This document shows positions 45,423-53,530 of a DNA stretch of 64,000 nt, piece by piece. Position 1 is the first letter of the stretch. Every line of letters starts with the position of its first letter. This DNA is from Pseudovibrio zosterae (GTDB lineage: Bacteria; Pseudomonadota; Alphaproteobacteria; Rhizobiales; Stappiaceae), in assembly GCF_033843645.1 (NCBI RefSeq), contig NZ_JAWXVZ010000001.1:520970-584969 (forward strand), in the 5' to 3' direction. The notes below the pieces were generated by a model. It searched no databases. It had not been told where the DNA came from and worked only from the letters and a program-made list of their open reading frames with translations. The position numbers and the translations under genes were made by a program.

Positions 45423-46118
45423 ATGAACAAAGTTTTCCCAACAGCAACTGCTGCTTTGGAAGGACTTACCTTCGACGGCATGACCGTTATGGCCGGTGGC
45501 TTTGGCCTCTGCGGTATTCCTGAAAACTTGATTATTGCACTGCGAGATACCGGCGTAAAAGACGTGACGGCAATCTCCAACAATGCTGGCGTGGACGATT
45601 TCGGCCTTGGACTGTTGCTGCAGACCCGCCAGATCAAGAAGATGGTTTCATCCTACGTGGGTGAAAACGAAACCTTCGCCAAACAGTATCTGAGCGGTGA
45701 ACTGGAACTGGAGTTCAACCCGCAAGGCACGCTGGCTGAGCGCATCCGTGCTGGCGGTGCTGGCATTCCTGGCTTCTACACCAAGACGGGTGTTGGCACC
45801 CTGATCGCAGAAGGCAAGGAGCACAAGGACTTCAACGGCGAGACCTACATCCTTGAAACCGGCTTGACAGCAGACCTGTCCATCGTCAAGGCCTGGAAGG
45901 GCGACACGGAAGGAAACCTGATCTTCCGCAAGACCGCTCGCAACTTCAACCCGATGATCGCCACAGCAGGCAAGGTCACGGTGGTTGAAGTGGAAGAACT
46001 GGTTGAGACCGGCGAGCTGGATCCAGATCAGATCCACACTCCTGGCATCTTTGTCGATCGCATCGTCAAAGGCACCTTTGAGAAGCGCATCGAACAGCGC
46101 ACCATTCGTGAAGCGTAA
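45423..46118 (+). CDS. scoA: 3-oxoacid CoA-transferase subunit A
   Basis: 231 residues. MTVMAGGFGLCGIPENLI (20-37) is the CoA-transferase glycine signature, with TAISNNAGVDDFGLGLLL and GTLAERIRAGGAGIPGFYT following. It forms a heteromer with subunit B and moves CoA between succinyl-CoA (or another donor) and a 3-oxoacid such as acetoacetate, in ketone-body or branched-chain breakdown. GGGAG precedes the ATG. Eleven bases separate it from scoB. Confidence 0.94.
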   Translation: MNKVFPTATAALEGLTFDGMTVMAGGFGLCGIPENLIIALRDTGVKDVTAISNNAGVDDFGLGLLLQTRQIKKMVSSYVGENETFAKQYLSGELELEFNPQGTLAERIRAGGAGIPGFYTKTGVGTLIAEGKEHKDFNGETYILETGLTADLSIVKAWKGDTEGNLIFRKTARNFNPMIATAGKVTVVEVEELVETGELDPDQIHTPGIFVDRIVKGTFEKRIEQRTIREA

Positions 46119-46129
46119 GGGAGGCGCAC

Positions 46130-46759
46130 ATGGCTTGGACACGTGATGAAATGGCCGCCCGCGCGGCAAAAGAGCTGGAAGACGGCTTCTACGTCAACCT
46201 CGGCATCGGCATCCCAACTCTGGTTTCCAACTACATTCCAGAGGGAATTGATGTGGCTCTTCAGTCTGAAAACGGCATGCTCGGCATGGGCCCGTTTCCA
46301 ACTGAGGATGAGATCGACGCCGATCTGATCAACGCTGGCAAGCAGACCATTACCGAGCTTGACCGCACCAGCTACTTCTCTTCGGCAGACAGCTTCGCCA
46401 TGATCCGTGGGGGGCACATCGATCTATCCATCCTCGGTGCGATGGAAGTTTCCGAAAACGGCGATCTTGCCAACTGGATGATCCCCGGCAAACTCGTCAA
46501 GGGCATGGGCGGAGCCATGGATCTTGTGGCAGGCGTCAAGCGGGTTGTGGTCATAATGGACCATGCCAGCAAGAAGGGTGATCCAAAGCTGCTTAAAGCC
46601 TGCACACTGCCGCTTACCGGCGTGAAATGCGTTGACCGCATCATCACAAACCTTGGTGTTTTTGACGTGGTTGAGGGCGGCCTCAAGGTGGTTGAAATGG
46701 CGCCAGATGTAACCTTGGATGACATCAAGGCGCAAACCGAGGCCACTTTGGTCGATTGA
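46130..46759 (+). CDS. scoB: 3-oxoacid CoA-transferase subunit B
   Basis: 209 residues. YVNLGIGIPTLVSNYIP and LQSENGMLGMGPFP contain the SENG motif whose glutamate forms the covalent CoA thioester. GGHIDLSILGAMEVSENGDLANW is the usual second signature. Normal length for subunit B. Followed by a short strong terminator and then the repeat array. Confidence 0.95.
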   Translation: MAWTRDEMAARAAKELEDGFYVNLGIGIPTLVSNYIPEGIDVALQSENGMLGMGPFPTEDEIDADLINAGKQTITELDRTSYFSSADSFAMIRGGHIDLSILGAMEVSENGDLANWMIPGKLVKGMGGAMDLVAGVKRVVVIMDHASKKGDPKLLKACTLPLTGVKCVDRIITNLGVFDVVEGGLKVVEMAPDVTLDDIKAQTEATLVD

Positions 46760-46778
46760 TCGCACCTGAAATGAATGG

Positions 46779-46804
46779 AGGGCGGCACCTGTGCCGCCTT
46801 CTTC
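46779..46804 (+). terminator. Terminator of scoAB
   Basis: GGCGGCAC (46781-46788) pairs with GTGCCGCC (46791-46798) and is followed by TTCTTC. Confidence 0.75.
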
Positions 46805-46819
46805 AAAAGCGACAGCTAA

Positions 46820-47966
46820 AACCCAGACCCACCTAACTCTCCCACGTCATCCCCGACCAGCGCAGCGCAGATCCGGGATCCACCACCACGGCAGCTGAGT
46901 TATCGCGAACAGCTATAGAATTGCCGTTCCGTGTTCAGCGACATTGCAGTTTCCAGTGAAGGCTTCATTTACATGACCAGTGCTGAAGATGGGCAGTGTC
47001 CTTACTGGATCCCGGCTCGGGGGCCGGGATGACGCTCAGAGCGGAGACTCCAATTGGAACTTCATCCTCCGCTGAGTTGCACAGGCAGGTCAGGAGCCGC
47101 GCTGCAACAACGAAAGTTGGTTGCGGATTGTACCCAGTAGCGCAATCCGGCTTGGGGTCGCCAACGCTAGTGAGACCTCCAGACTCACCCACCTCTCCCC
47201 CGTCATCCCGGACCAGCGCAGCGCAGATCCGGGATCCAGCACCACGGTAGCTGAGCTATCGCGAACAGCTATAGAATTGCCATTCTGCGTTCAGCGACAT
47301 TGCGGTTCCCTGCGAAGGCTTCATTTACATGACCAGTGCTTAAGAGGGGACGTGTCCTTACTGGATCCCGGCTCGGGGGCCGGGATGACGCTCAGAGCGG
47401 AGGCTCCAATTGGAACTTCATCCTCCGCTGAGTTGCACAGGCAGGTCAGGAGCCGCGCTGTAACAATGAAAGTTGGTGGCGGTTTGTGGCCGGTACCGCA
47501 AGCCGGCTTGAGGTCGCCAACGCTAGTGAGGCCTCCCGACCCACCTAACTCTCCCCGCGTCATCCCGGACAAGTTGAGCGGCAAGCGAAACGCAGATCCG
47601 GGATCCAGCACCACGGTAGCTGAGCTATCGCGAACAGCTATAGAATTGCCATTTCGCGTTCAGCGACATTGCAGTTTCCGACGAAGGCTTCATTTACATG
47701 ACCAGTGCTGAAGAGGGGCGTGTTCTCACGGGATCCCGGCTCGGGGGCTGGGATGACGCTCAGAGCGGAGGCTCCAATTGGCACTTTATCCTCCGCTGAG
47801 TTGCACAGGCAGGTGAGGAGCCGCGCTGCAACAACGAAAGTTGGCGGCGGTTTGTGCTCTGTAGCGTAAGCCGGCTTGAGGTCGCCAACGCTAGTGAGGC
47901 CTCCCGACCCACCCAACTCTACCCCGTCATCCCGGACCAGCGCAGCGCAGATCCGGGATCCAGCAT
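46820..47966. repeat. Tandem array of three ~357-base units plus a partial fourth
   Basis: The marker GTCATCCCGGACC...GATCCGGGATCC begins at 46846, 47202, 47559 and 47926 (steps of 356, 357 and 367). The third copy has a changed, slightly longer middle (AAGTTGAGCGGCAAGCGAAA). Each unit also contains an inverted partner, GGATCCCGG...CCGGGATGAC (47007-47033 in unit 1), about 125 bases after the marker, then a 150-base spacer ending in GTCGCCAACGCTAGTGAG. The fourth copy stops after GGGATCCAGCA. Copies are about 90 percent alike by eye. Open frames exist on both strands but look like chance. Confidence 0.9.
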
Positions 47967-48148
47967 AAAATGGTCGCGCGTCAGCGCGTGCCGCTCAAAC
48001 CTCCCACTCAAACCTCCCAGTCGAGCTCCCACCCGGCACCCGTAGGTGCTTCTCGCATTGCGTCACAGGCAGGTCGTGAAGTAAGCTGGATTCGCGGCCT
48101 AACTGCCGGACTTTTCATGTGATTCCGACGAGCTGGGGGGCTCTCGCC

Positions 48149-48523
48149 ATGACGCTACAACGAAAGACCTATCCATTTCTGCCCGATGCGGTGGGCCCCT
48201 ACGCCCATGCCGTCAAGCATGGCACAGCGCTGTATCTCTCCGGTCTTACGGCCTATGGGACAAAGGCGCAATCAGGCACCACTCAGGAGCAGGCAGAGGA
48301 AATCCTTCATCAGATCGCGTCAATCGCTGTGGCAGAGGGTACGGACCTTCGAAACCTGATCAAGGTCACCATTTTCGTCACCGACATGTCCACGCTTGGC
48401 AACCTGCGACAGCTCTTGTCACAGGCCTATGGGTGTCACTTGCCCGCAAGCTCGCTGGTGGAGGTCAAAGGCTTGGTACATCCGGACCTGAAGATTGAGA
48501 TGGAAGCAATTCTGGCGACGTGA
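48149..48523 (+). CDS. RidA-like (YjgF/YER057c) protein lacking the catalytic arginine
   Basis: 124 residues from ATG 48149 with GGGGGG eight bases upstream. LYLSGLTAYG, EEILHQIASIAVAEGTDLRNLIKVTIFVTDM and IEMEAILA are the chorismate-mutase-like trimer signatures. The arginine that gives RidA its imine hydrolase activity (PARSCVEV in the well-studied enzyme) is Ser101 here (PASSLVEV), so the protein belongs to an arginine-less Rid group of unknown activity. It may be cotranscribed with the LysE gene 77 bases downstream. Confidence 0.87.
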   Translation: MTLQRKTYPFLPDAVGPYAHAVKHGTALYLSGLTAYGTKAQSGTTQEQAEEILHQIASIAVAEGTDLRNLIKVTIFVTDMSTLGNLRQLLSQAYGCHLPASSLVEVKGLVHPDLKIEMEAILAT

Positions 48524-48600
48524 AAACAAAAACGGACGCGCTCTTGTTTCTGTCCAAGTCATAAACCAAGATCAGCCAACCAAGAAAACCGGAGCGGCCT

Positions 48601-49227
48601 GTGATCCCGATTGAAACTCTCTCGGCCTTTGTGGCTGTTGTTATAGTGCTCGCGTTGACACCGGGGCCGGACAATCTCTTCGTCCTCACCCAGTCCGCCG
48701 TTTCCGGCCGTCTGTCGGGCATTGCCGTTACCTTCGGCTTGAGCACTGGCGTCATCTTTCACACCATCGCTGTGGCGCTTGGTGTCGCGGCCATCTTCCA
48801 GACGTCAGCTCTGGCGTTCTCCTTGCTGAAATACGCTGGGGCCGCCTACCTGCTTTATCTCGCATGGGGCGCATTTCGCGCCAAGGCTGCGCCCATTGGC
48901 GTAGGCGGCGGGCCAAAGCTCAGCTACTGGGCGCTTTACCGCCGCGGCGTGATCATGAACATCACGAATCCCAAGGTCTCAATATTCTTTCTGTCGTTCC
49001 TGCCCCAGTTCGTGAACCCGCAAGCGGGCCCGCTGTTTCCGCAGTTCATTCAACTGGGTTTCGTGTTCATCCTCTGCACCATTCTGGTGTTCGGCGGCAT
49101 TGCCGTGCTGGCGGGGACGATTGGTGAGAAGCTGGGCAAATCCGCAAGTGCTCAGTCCATCATGAACAAGATTGCAGGCACCGTGTTTGTCGGCCTTGCG
49201 CTGAAGCTCGCCACAACCACCCGTTAG
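48601..49227 (+). CDS. LysE/RhtB family amino-acid exporter
   Basis: 208 residues from GTG 48601, six helices. LTPGPDNLFVLTQSAVSGR (19-37) is the family signature, followed by KYAGAAYLLYLAWGAFRAK and RRGVIMNITNPKVSIFFLSFLPQFV. It exports an amino acid or homoserine lactone-like compound; the substrate cannot be fixed. It follows the RidA-like gene, a pairing consistent with amino-acid metabolism. Confidence 0.92.
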   Translation: MIPIETLSAFVAVVIVLALTPGPDNLFVLTQSAVSGRLSGIAVTFGLSTGVIFHTIAVALGVAAIFQTSALAFSLLKYAGAAYLLYLAWGAFRAKAAPIGVGGGPKLSYWALYRRGVIMNITNPKVSIFFLSFLPQFVNPQAGPLFPQFIQLGFVFILCTILVFGGIAVLAGTIGEKLGKSASAQSIMNKIAGTVFVGLALKLATTTR

Positions 49228-49353
49228 GCGCGAAGGCAATCATCAGCGTTCCGCGCGGCGTGGACCAGTGCGTCCTGCAATGGCACGGCACTGGCGCTGA
49301 CCATCTGACGGGTGGAAGGCCTTGCCAGTGAACCAGCCAGCCCATCGGCTGGG

Positions 49354-49382
49354 AGAAAGCGCCTTATGATCAGGCGCTTTCT
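49354..49382 (-). terminator. Hairpin at the end of the iron permease gene
   Basis: AGAAAGCGCCT (49354-49364) pairs with AGGCGCTTTCT (49372-49382). It overlaps the permease stop codon at 49370. On the minus strand the stem ends TTTCTCCC, a weak T-run. Confidence 0.6.
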
Positions 49383-51124
49383 GGTGCAGCAACCGCTGGT
49401 GCCAACGCCGCGGAACGCGTGTTTTGTTTCTGGCGGAAGGTCTTCACCGTGGTGCGGGCAAGCAGCACAACTGGCACCACACCCACCAGAACGATGAGGA
49501 GGGCAGGCAAGGCAGCATCCTCGAACGCTTCGCGGGAAGCGGCGGTAAACACGGTTGTGGCCAACGTGTCGAAGTTGAAGGGCCGCAGCAATAAGGTCGC
49601 GGGCAACTCCTTCATGCATTCCACAAAGGCCAGCAGCATGGCGGAGGACAGAACCGGCTTCATCAGGGGCATATGCACTTTGGCCAGTGTCCCGAGAGCG
49701 CTCTGCCCCAACGTGCGCGAGGCCATATCCAGATGCGGGGAGATCTTGCCGAAACCGCTGTCGATCTGGCCATAAGACACCGCAAGAAACCGCACCACAT
49801 AAGCGTAGATCAACGCAGTGCCGGACCCAAGCAGGATCAGGCCGGTGGAAATGCCAAACAGATCACGCAGGCTGTTTGCCACAGCGTTGTCGAGCGCGGC
49901 CACCGGAAACAGAATGCCCACGGCCAGAATGGTGCCTGGAACGGCATAGCCGATGGAGGCCAAGCGTCCCATGTTGGTTGTCAAGGGCGATGGGTTCAGA
50001 CGGCGTGTGTAGGCCAGAGCAAGGCTCACGGCAATGGAGACCACAGCCGCAATGGCCGAAAGCCAGAGTGTATTGTTTGCCGCCTGCCAAAGGTCCGGGT
50101 TGAAGAACTCTTCACGCCGGCGCAGCGCTTTGCTGAGCAGCAGCAGGGCAGGGAAAACAAAGCCAAACAGGATCGGTAGCGCGCAGGCCAGCACCGCCAT
50201 CCAGCCGCGAAGGCCTTTCAAGGCATAGCTCGGCAGGGCTCGTGTTTCGCTTCCGTTAGATTGGAAAAACCGCTGTCGGCGGCGCGCATAGTGTTCCAGC
50301 CAGATCAGGCCGAAGACAATCAGCAGCATCACGCTCGCCAGCTGAGCTGCGCCGGTCAGGCTGGACCGGTTCAGCCAGGTCTCATAAACCGAGAAGGTGA
50401 GGGTCTTCACGCCAAAGAACGTCACCGTGCCGATGTCATTCAGGCACTCCATCAGCGCCAGCGTCACCCCCACGGCGATGGCCGGGCGCGCAAGCGGCAG
50501 GGCGACTTTCAGGAAAAGGCGCAGCGGACCAGCGCCAAGTGTCCGGGAGACGTCGAGTGTGCCAGCAGACTGGATCAGAAAGCTCGCGCGTGAAGTGAGG
50601 TATACATAAGGGTAGAGCACGAAGCCCATCACGAAGATGGCACCACCCAGAGAGCGTACCTCTGGGAACCAGTAGTCCCGTGAGGTCTGGAAGCCAAAGA
50701 GCGACCGGAGGGTGGATTGAACAACGCCCGTGTAATCGAGGATTTCAACGTATGAAAAGGCAATGATGTAAGTCGGCACAGCCAACGGCAAGAGCAGCGC
50801 CAGATCAAAGAAGCGCCGCCCCGGAAACCGGCACATGGTCACCAGCCACGCTGTCCCAACACCCACCACGAGGGTCAGCGCCCCTACGCCCACAAGCAGG
50901 AGGATGGTGGTCCACACAGCACCGGGCAGGACCGTTTCAATCAAGTGTTGCCAGTTGTCTCCGGCGGATCCCAGCGCAAGGTAAAGCACAGTCAGAACAG
51001 GAAGAACTGACAGCACAGTGAGGGCGATGGTTCCAAACGCGAGAACCCGCTCCCCTCGCGAAAGGGGGGCGGGCGCCGCGAACACATGCTGTTTATGTTG
51101 TGTTGTTTCAGCGTGTACCGTCAT
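49370..51124 (-). CDS. Ferric iron ABC transporter permease (FbpB/AfuB type)
   Basis: 584 residues, about twelve helices in two fused permease halves, the layout of FbpB-like proteins. EAA-type loops are visible in both: TLGAGPLRLFLKVALPLARPAI in the first half and TLGQSALGTLAKVHMPLMKPVL in the second, with VECMKELPATLLLRPFNFDTLATTVF at the end. It lies seven bases after the binding-protein gene. No ATPase (FbpC) is adjacent, so the energy subunit must come from elsewhere. Confidence 0.93.
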   Translation of the reverse strand: MTVHAETTQHKQHVFAAPAPLSRGERVLAFGTIALTVLSVLPVLTVLYLALGSAGDNWQHLIETVLPGAVWTTILLLVGVGALTLVVGVGTAWLVTMCRFPGRRFFDLALLLPLAVPTYIIAFSYVEILDYTGVVQSTLRSLFGFQTSRDYWFPEVRSLGGAIFVMGFVLYPYVYLTSRASFLIQSAGTLDVSRTLGAGPLRLFLKVALPLARPAIAVGVTLALMECLNDIGTVTFFGVKTLTFSVYETWLNRSSLTGAAQLASVMLLIVFGLIWLEHYARRRQRFFQSNGSETRALPSYALKGLRGWMAVLACALPILFGFVFPALLLLSKALRRREEFFNPDLWQAANNTLWLSAIAAVVSIAVSLALAYTRRLNPSPLTTNMGRLASIGYAVPGTILAVGILFPVAALDNAVANSLRDLFGISTGLILLGSGTALIYAYVVRFLAVSYGQIDSGFGKISPHLDMASRTLGQSALGTLAKVHMPLMKPVLSSAMLLAFVECMKELPATLLLRPFNFDTLATTVFTAASREAFEDAALPALLIVLVGVVPVVLLARTTVKTFRQKQNTRSAALAPAVAAPESA

Positions 51125-51131
51125 TCAGGCC

Positions 51132-52190
51132 TCAGCTGGCAGGTCCTTCGTCAAAGCCGACGCGGTCAACCAGCTCACTGGCAGTCTTGCGGTTCTTGGC
51201 AATAACATCGAGAGAAATCGGGTCAGCCTTGAAGTCACCCCAGGCCTTCACGCGGTCAGAAGCCTCTGCGCCTTCAATAACCGGGTACTCGAAGTTCTCT
51301 GCAGCGTAGATCTGCTGTGCTTCAGCGGAGGAAAGGAACTCCATCAGCTTCAGAGCGTTTTCGGCATTTGGTGCGTGCTTGGCCATCACCACACCGGAGA
51401 TGTTCACGTGGGTGCCGCGCTCTTCAGTGTTCGGGAACAGAATGCGGACAGACTTTGCCCATTCCTTCTGCTCTGGGTCCTTCTCGTTGGTTTCCATCTT
51501 GCCCATGTAGTAGGTGTTGCCAAGAGCGATGTCACACTCACCAGCATAGATGGACTTTACCTGTGCGCGGTCGTTGCCGGTTGGCTTGCGTGCAAGGTTG
51601 TCGCGCACGGCTTCCAGCCACTTTTCGGTTTCTTCAGCGCCGTGGTGTGCAACCATGGAAGCGAACAGACCGATGGAGTAAACGTGCTGACCGGAACGGG
51701 TGCAGATGCGGCCCTTCCACTTCTCATCAGCCAGATCTTCATAGGTGATGTTCTCATCTTCTACACGGTCTTTGGAAGCGTAGATGATGCGGGCACGGGT
51801 GGTCAGACCAAACCAGTGGCCTTCCGGGTCGCGCAGGTTTTCAGGAATGTTGGCATTGATGATTTCATTGGAAACAGGCTGGGTCACACCCAGATCCTTT
51901 GCGCCCTGAAGGCGGCCAATGTCCACGGTCATCAGTACGTCCGCAGGGGAGTTCTCGCCCTCAGCCTGCATACGTTCAGCCAAACCCTTGGAAGCGAACA
52001 CAACGTTGGTCTTGATGCCGGTTTCGTTGGTGAATGCATCCAGAAGTGGCTTGATGAGTTCTGGCTGGCGATAGGAGTAGATGTTTACTTCGTCAGCAGC
52101 GCTGACAGCTGGTGAAAAGCCGACAACGCCTGCAACGGACAGGGTGACCGCTGCTGCACTCATTTTTACCGAACGCTTGGTAAATACCAT
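51132..52190 (-). CDS. Ferric iron periplasmic binding protein (FbpA/FutA type)
   Basis: 352 residues with a signal peptide cut near AVSA-ADEV (residue 31). VNIYSYRQPELIKPLLDAF, YEDLADEKWKGRICTRSG and GNTYYMGKM match FbpA-like proteins; the paired tyrosines near the C-terminal half and the N-terminal YSYR are iron ligands in the family. It delivers Fe3+ to the fused permease downstream. An Irr-type box lies about 115 bases upstream, which supports iron-responsive control. Confidence 0.93.
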   Translation of the reverse strand: MVFTKRSVKMSAAAVTLSVAGVVGFSPAVSAADEVNIYSYRQPELIKPLLDAFTNETGIKTNVVFASKGLAERMQAEGENSPADVLMTVDIGRLQGAKDLGVTQPVSNEIINANIPENLRDPEGHWFGLTTRARIIYASKDRVEDENITYEDLADEKWKGRICTRSGQHVYSIGLFASMVAHHGAEETEKWLEAVRDNLARKPTGNDRAQVKSIYAGECDIALGNTYYMGKMETNEKDPEQKEWAKSVRILFPNTEERGTHVNISGVVMAKHAPNAENALKLMEFLSSAEAQQIYAAENFEYPVIEGAEASDRVKAWGDFKADPISLDVIAKNRKTASELVDRVGFDEGPAS

Positions 52191-52304
52191 AGAACCCTTT
52201 GCCTTTCGTTTAAGAGCTTTTCTCTAGGTTTAAACTCGTAAGTCGGCGGCAATATCAAAAAGTGGACTTTAATTGTCAACTATTATCGCAAGCAAAAACA
52301 ATAG

Positions 52305-52322
52305 GTTAGAACCTTTCTAAAC
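52305..52322. promoter_or_regulatory. ICE-box-like iron control element
   Basis: GTTAGAACCTTTCTAAAC contains TTAGAA-N3-TTCTAA, a perfect inverted repeat that matches the Irr-binding ICE box of alphaproteobacteria in all but the outermost base. The 317-base region 52191-52507 serves only the iron binding-protein gene; the rest of it is AT-rich with no other clear sign. Confidence 0.65.
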
Positions 52323-52507
52323 TGTCTGTGACGCTGGATTTTGGCTATCTAGCTGCATTTGCGAATGATTTTCATTTGCGCGACAAGCCGCCGCACCTGA
52401 ATTTTTCTAAGAATACTAACAGGTTGGAATTGGAAAAAGTCAGCCAGCGCCGAGAGGTGGGTTATCAGTTGATTCTACTAGTGAGTTTGGAGAGGGCGGC
52501 CACGTGG

Positions 52508-53476
52508 TCAGGCGCTTGGTGTTCGCCCGGCAAGGATGTCGTGCATCCAATGGCGGTCGATGTTCTGCCCACACAGAATAATCGCAACCCGTTTGCCTGC
52601 CCATTTAGCCCTTTCCTGCATCAGGCCAGCCAGCGACGCGGCACCTGCGCCTTCAGAAAGGTTGTGCGTTGCGCGGTAGAGAATGCGAATGGCCTCGGCA
52701 ATTTCGTCGTCACTCACCTGCACCATATGGTCCACCCCTGCGCGTATGATGGCAGCCGCTTCCGGGTCGGGATCAGCGACGGCAAGGCCGTCTGCAAAAG
52801 TGGGCTTGCTAGGCGCGCCCTGCATATCGCCGCTCTCGACAGCCCTCACATACGCAGGTGCATTCTCGGAAACGACGCCAATCACACGGGTCTCTGCGCG
52901 GAATATGGCTTTGGCTGCCAGCACACCGCAAATGCCGTTTCCAAGGCCCATGGGTACAAAGACCGCATCCAGGCGCGGCGCTTTGCGAAACAGCTCCATG
53001 GCGTAAGTCGCGCTGCCTTTCACAAGGTCCATGTGAAATGAGGGGATGGAGTTGTAGCGTGCTTCCTCGGAAATCGTGAATGCGCGCTCCTGCGCTTCTT
53101 CAAAGGATGAGCCATGTTCAATGAGAAACGCCCCCATGGCTTGAACCGCCGCGTTCTGCTCTGGGGAGTTTCCTTGTGGCACAACGGAAGCGACGTGGAA
53201 GCCGTAGATCTTGGCGGCCCATGCCATGCTCAGGCCATGGTTGCCTCGCGTTGCGGTGATGAAGCTTGTGCCGGAGGGGTGTTGCCGCGCCATTGCTTCC
53301 ATGTAAACCAGACTGCCTCTGGCCTTGAAAGAACCTGTCGGAGCGTGGTTCTCATGCTTTACCAGCACCTGGCATCCTGCATGCTGATCCAGAAGTGGCC
53401 AGCCATAAAGGGGCGTAGGGGCCATGTGCCGATAAACGGTCGTGGCAGCCTCTTCCAGAGCGGCGAGTGTCAGCAT
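52508..53476 (-). CDS. Threonine/serine dehydratase-like PLP enzyme
   Basis: 322 residues of fold-type II. The PLP lysine is Lys51 in APTGSFKARGS; TATRGNHGLSMAWAAKIYG binds the substrate carboxylate; MGLGNGICGV is the phosphate-binding glycine loop. There is no C-terminal ACT domain, so it is like a catabolic threonine dehydratase or serine racemase and probably lacks isoleucine feedback. It is cytoplasmic. It stands alone between the iron transporter and the PdhS-family kinase gene. Confidence 0.9.
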   Translation of the reverse strand: MLTLAALEEAATTVYRHMAPTPLYGWPLLDQHAGCQVLVKHENHAPTGSFKARGSLVYMEAMARQHPSGTSFITATRGNHGLSMAWAAKIYGFHVASVVPQGNSPEQNAAVQAMGAFLIEHGSSFEEAQERAFTISEEARYNSIPSFHMDLVKGSATYAMELFRKAPRLDAVFVPMGLGNGICGVLAAKAIFRAETRVIGVVSENAPAYVRAVESGDMQGAPSKPTFADGLAVADPDPEAAAIIRAGVDHMVQVSDDEIAEAIRILYRATHNLSEGAGAASLAGLMQERAKWAGKRVAIILCGQNIDRHWMHDILAGRTPSA

Positions 53477-53530
53477 GGTCTTTCATCCCCGGTTATGGGT
53501 AAAGGAGACCGCGCCGCTCCGGTGTTTGTC

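Noticed and set aside
46965..47916. Repeated open frames on both strands inside the tandem array (for example 46965-47192, 47321-47614 and 47638-47916 minus; 47121-47711 plus)
   Set aside because: They recur only because the unit is repeated and is close to a multiple of three. Composition is Arg/Pro/Ser-rich, no ribosome sites or family signs are seen, and the frames cross the palindromes.
46820..47966. CRISPR array
   Set aside because: Units are about 357 bases, nearly identical throughout, with no short repeats separated by unique spacers and no cas genes.
51018..52115. 365-residue plus-strand frame opposite the iron-binding gene
   Set aside because: Antisense shadow of a strongly supported gene.
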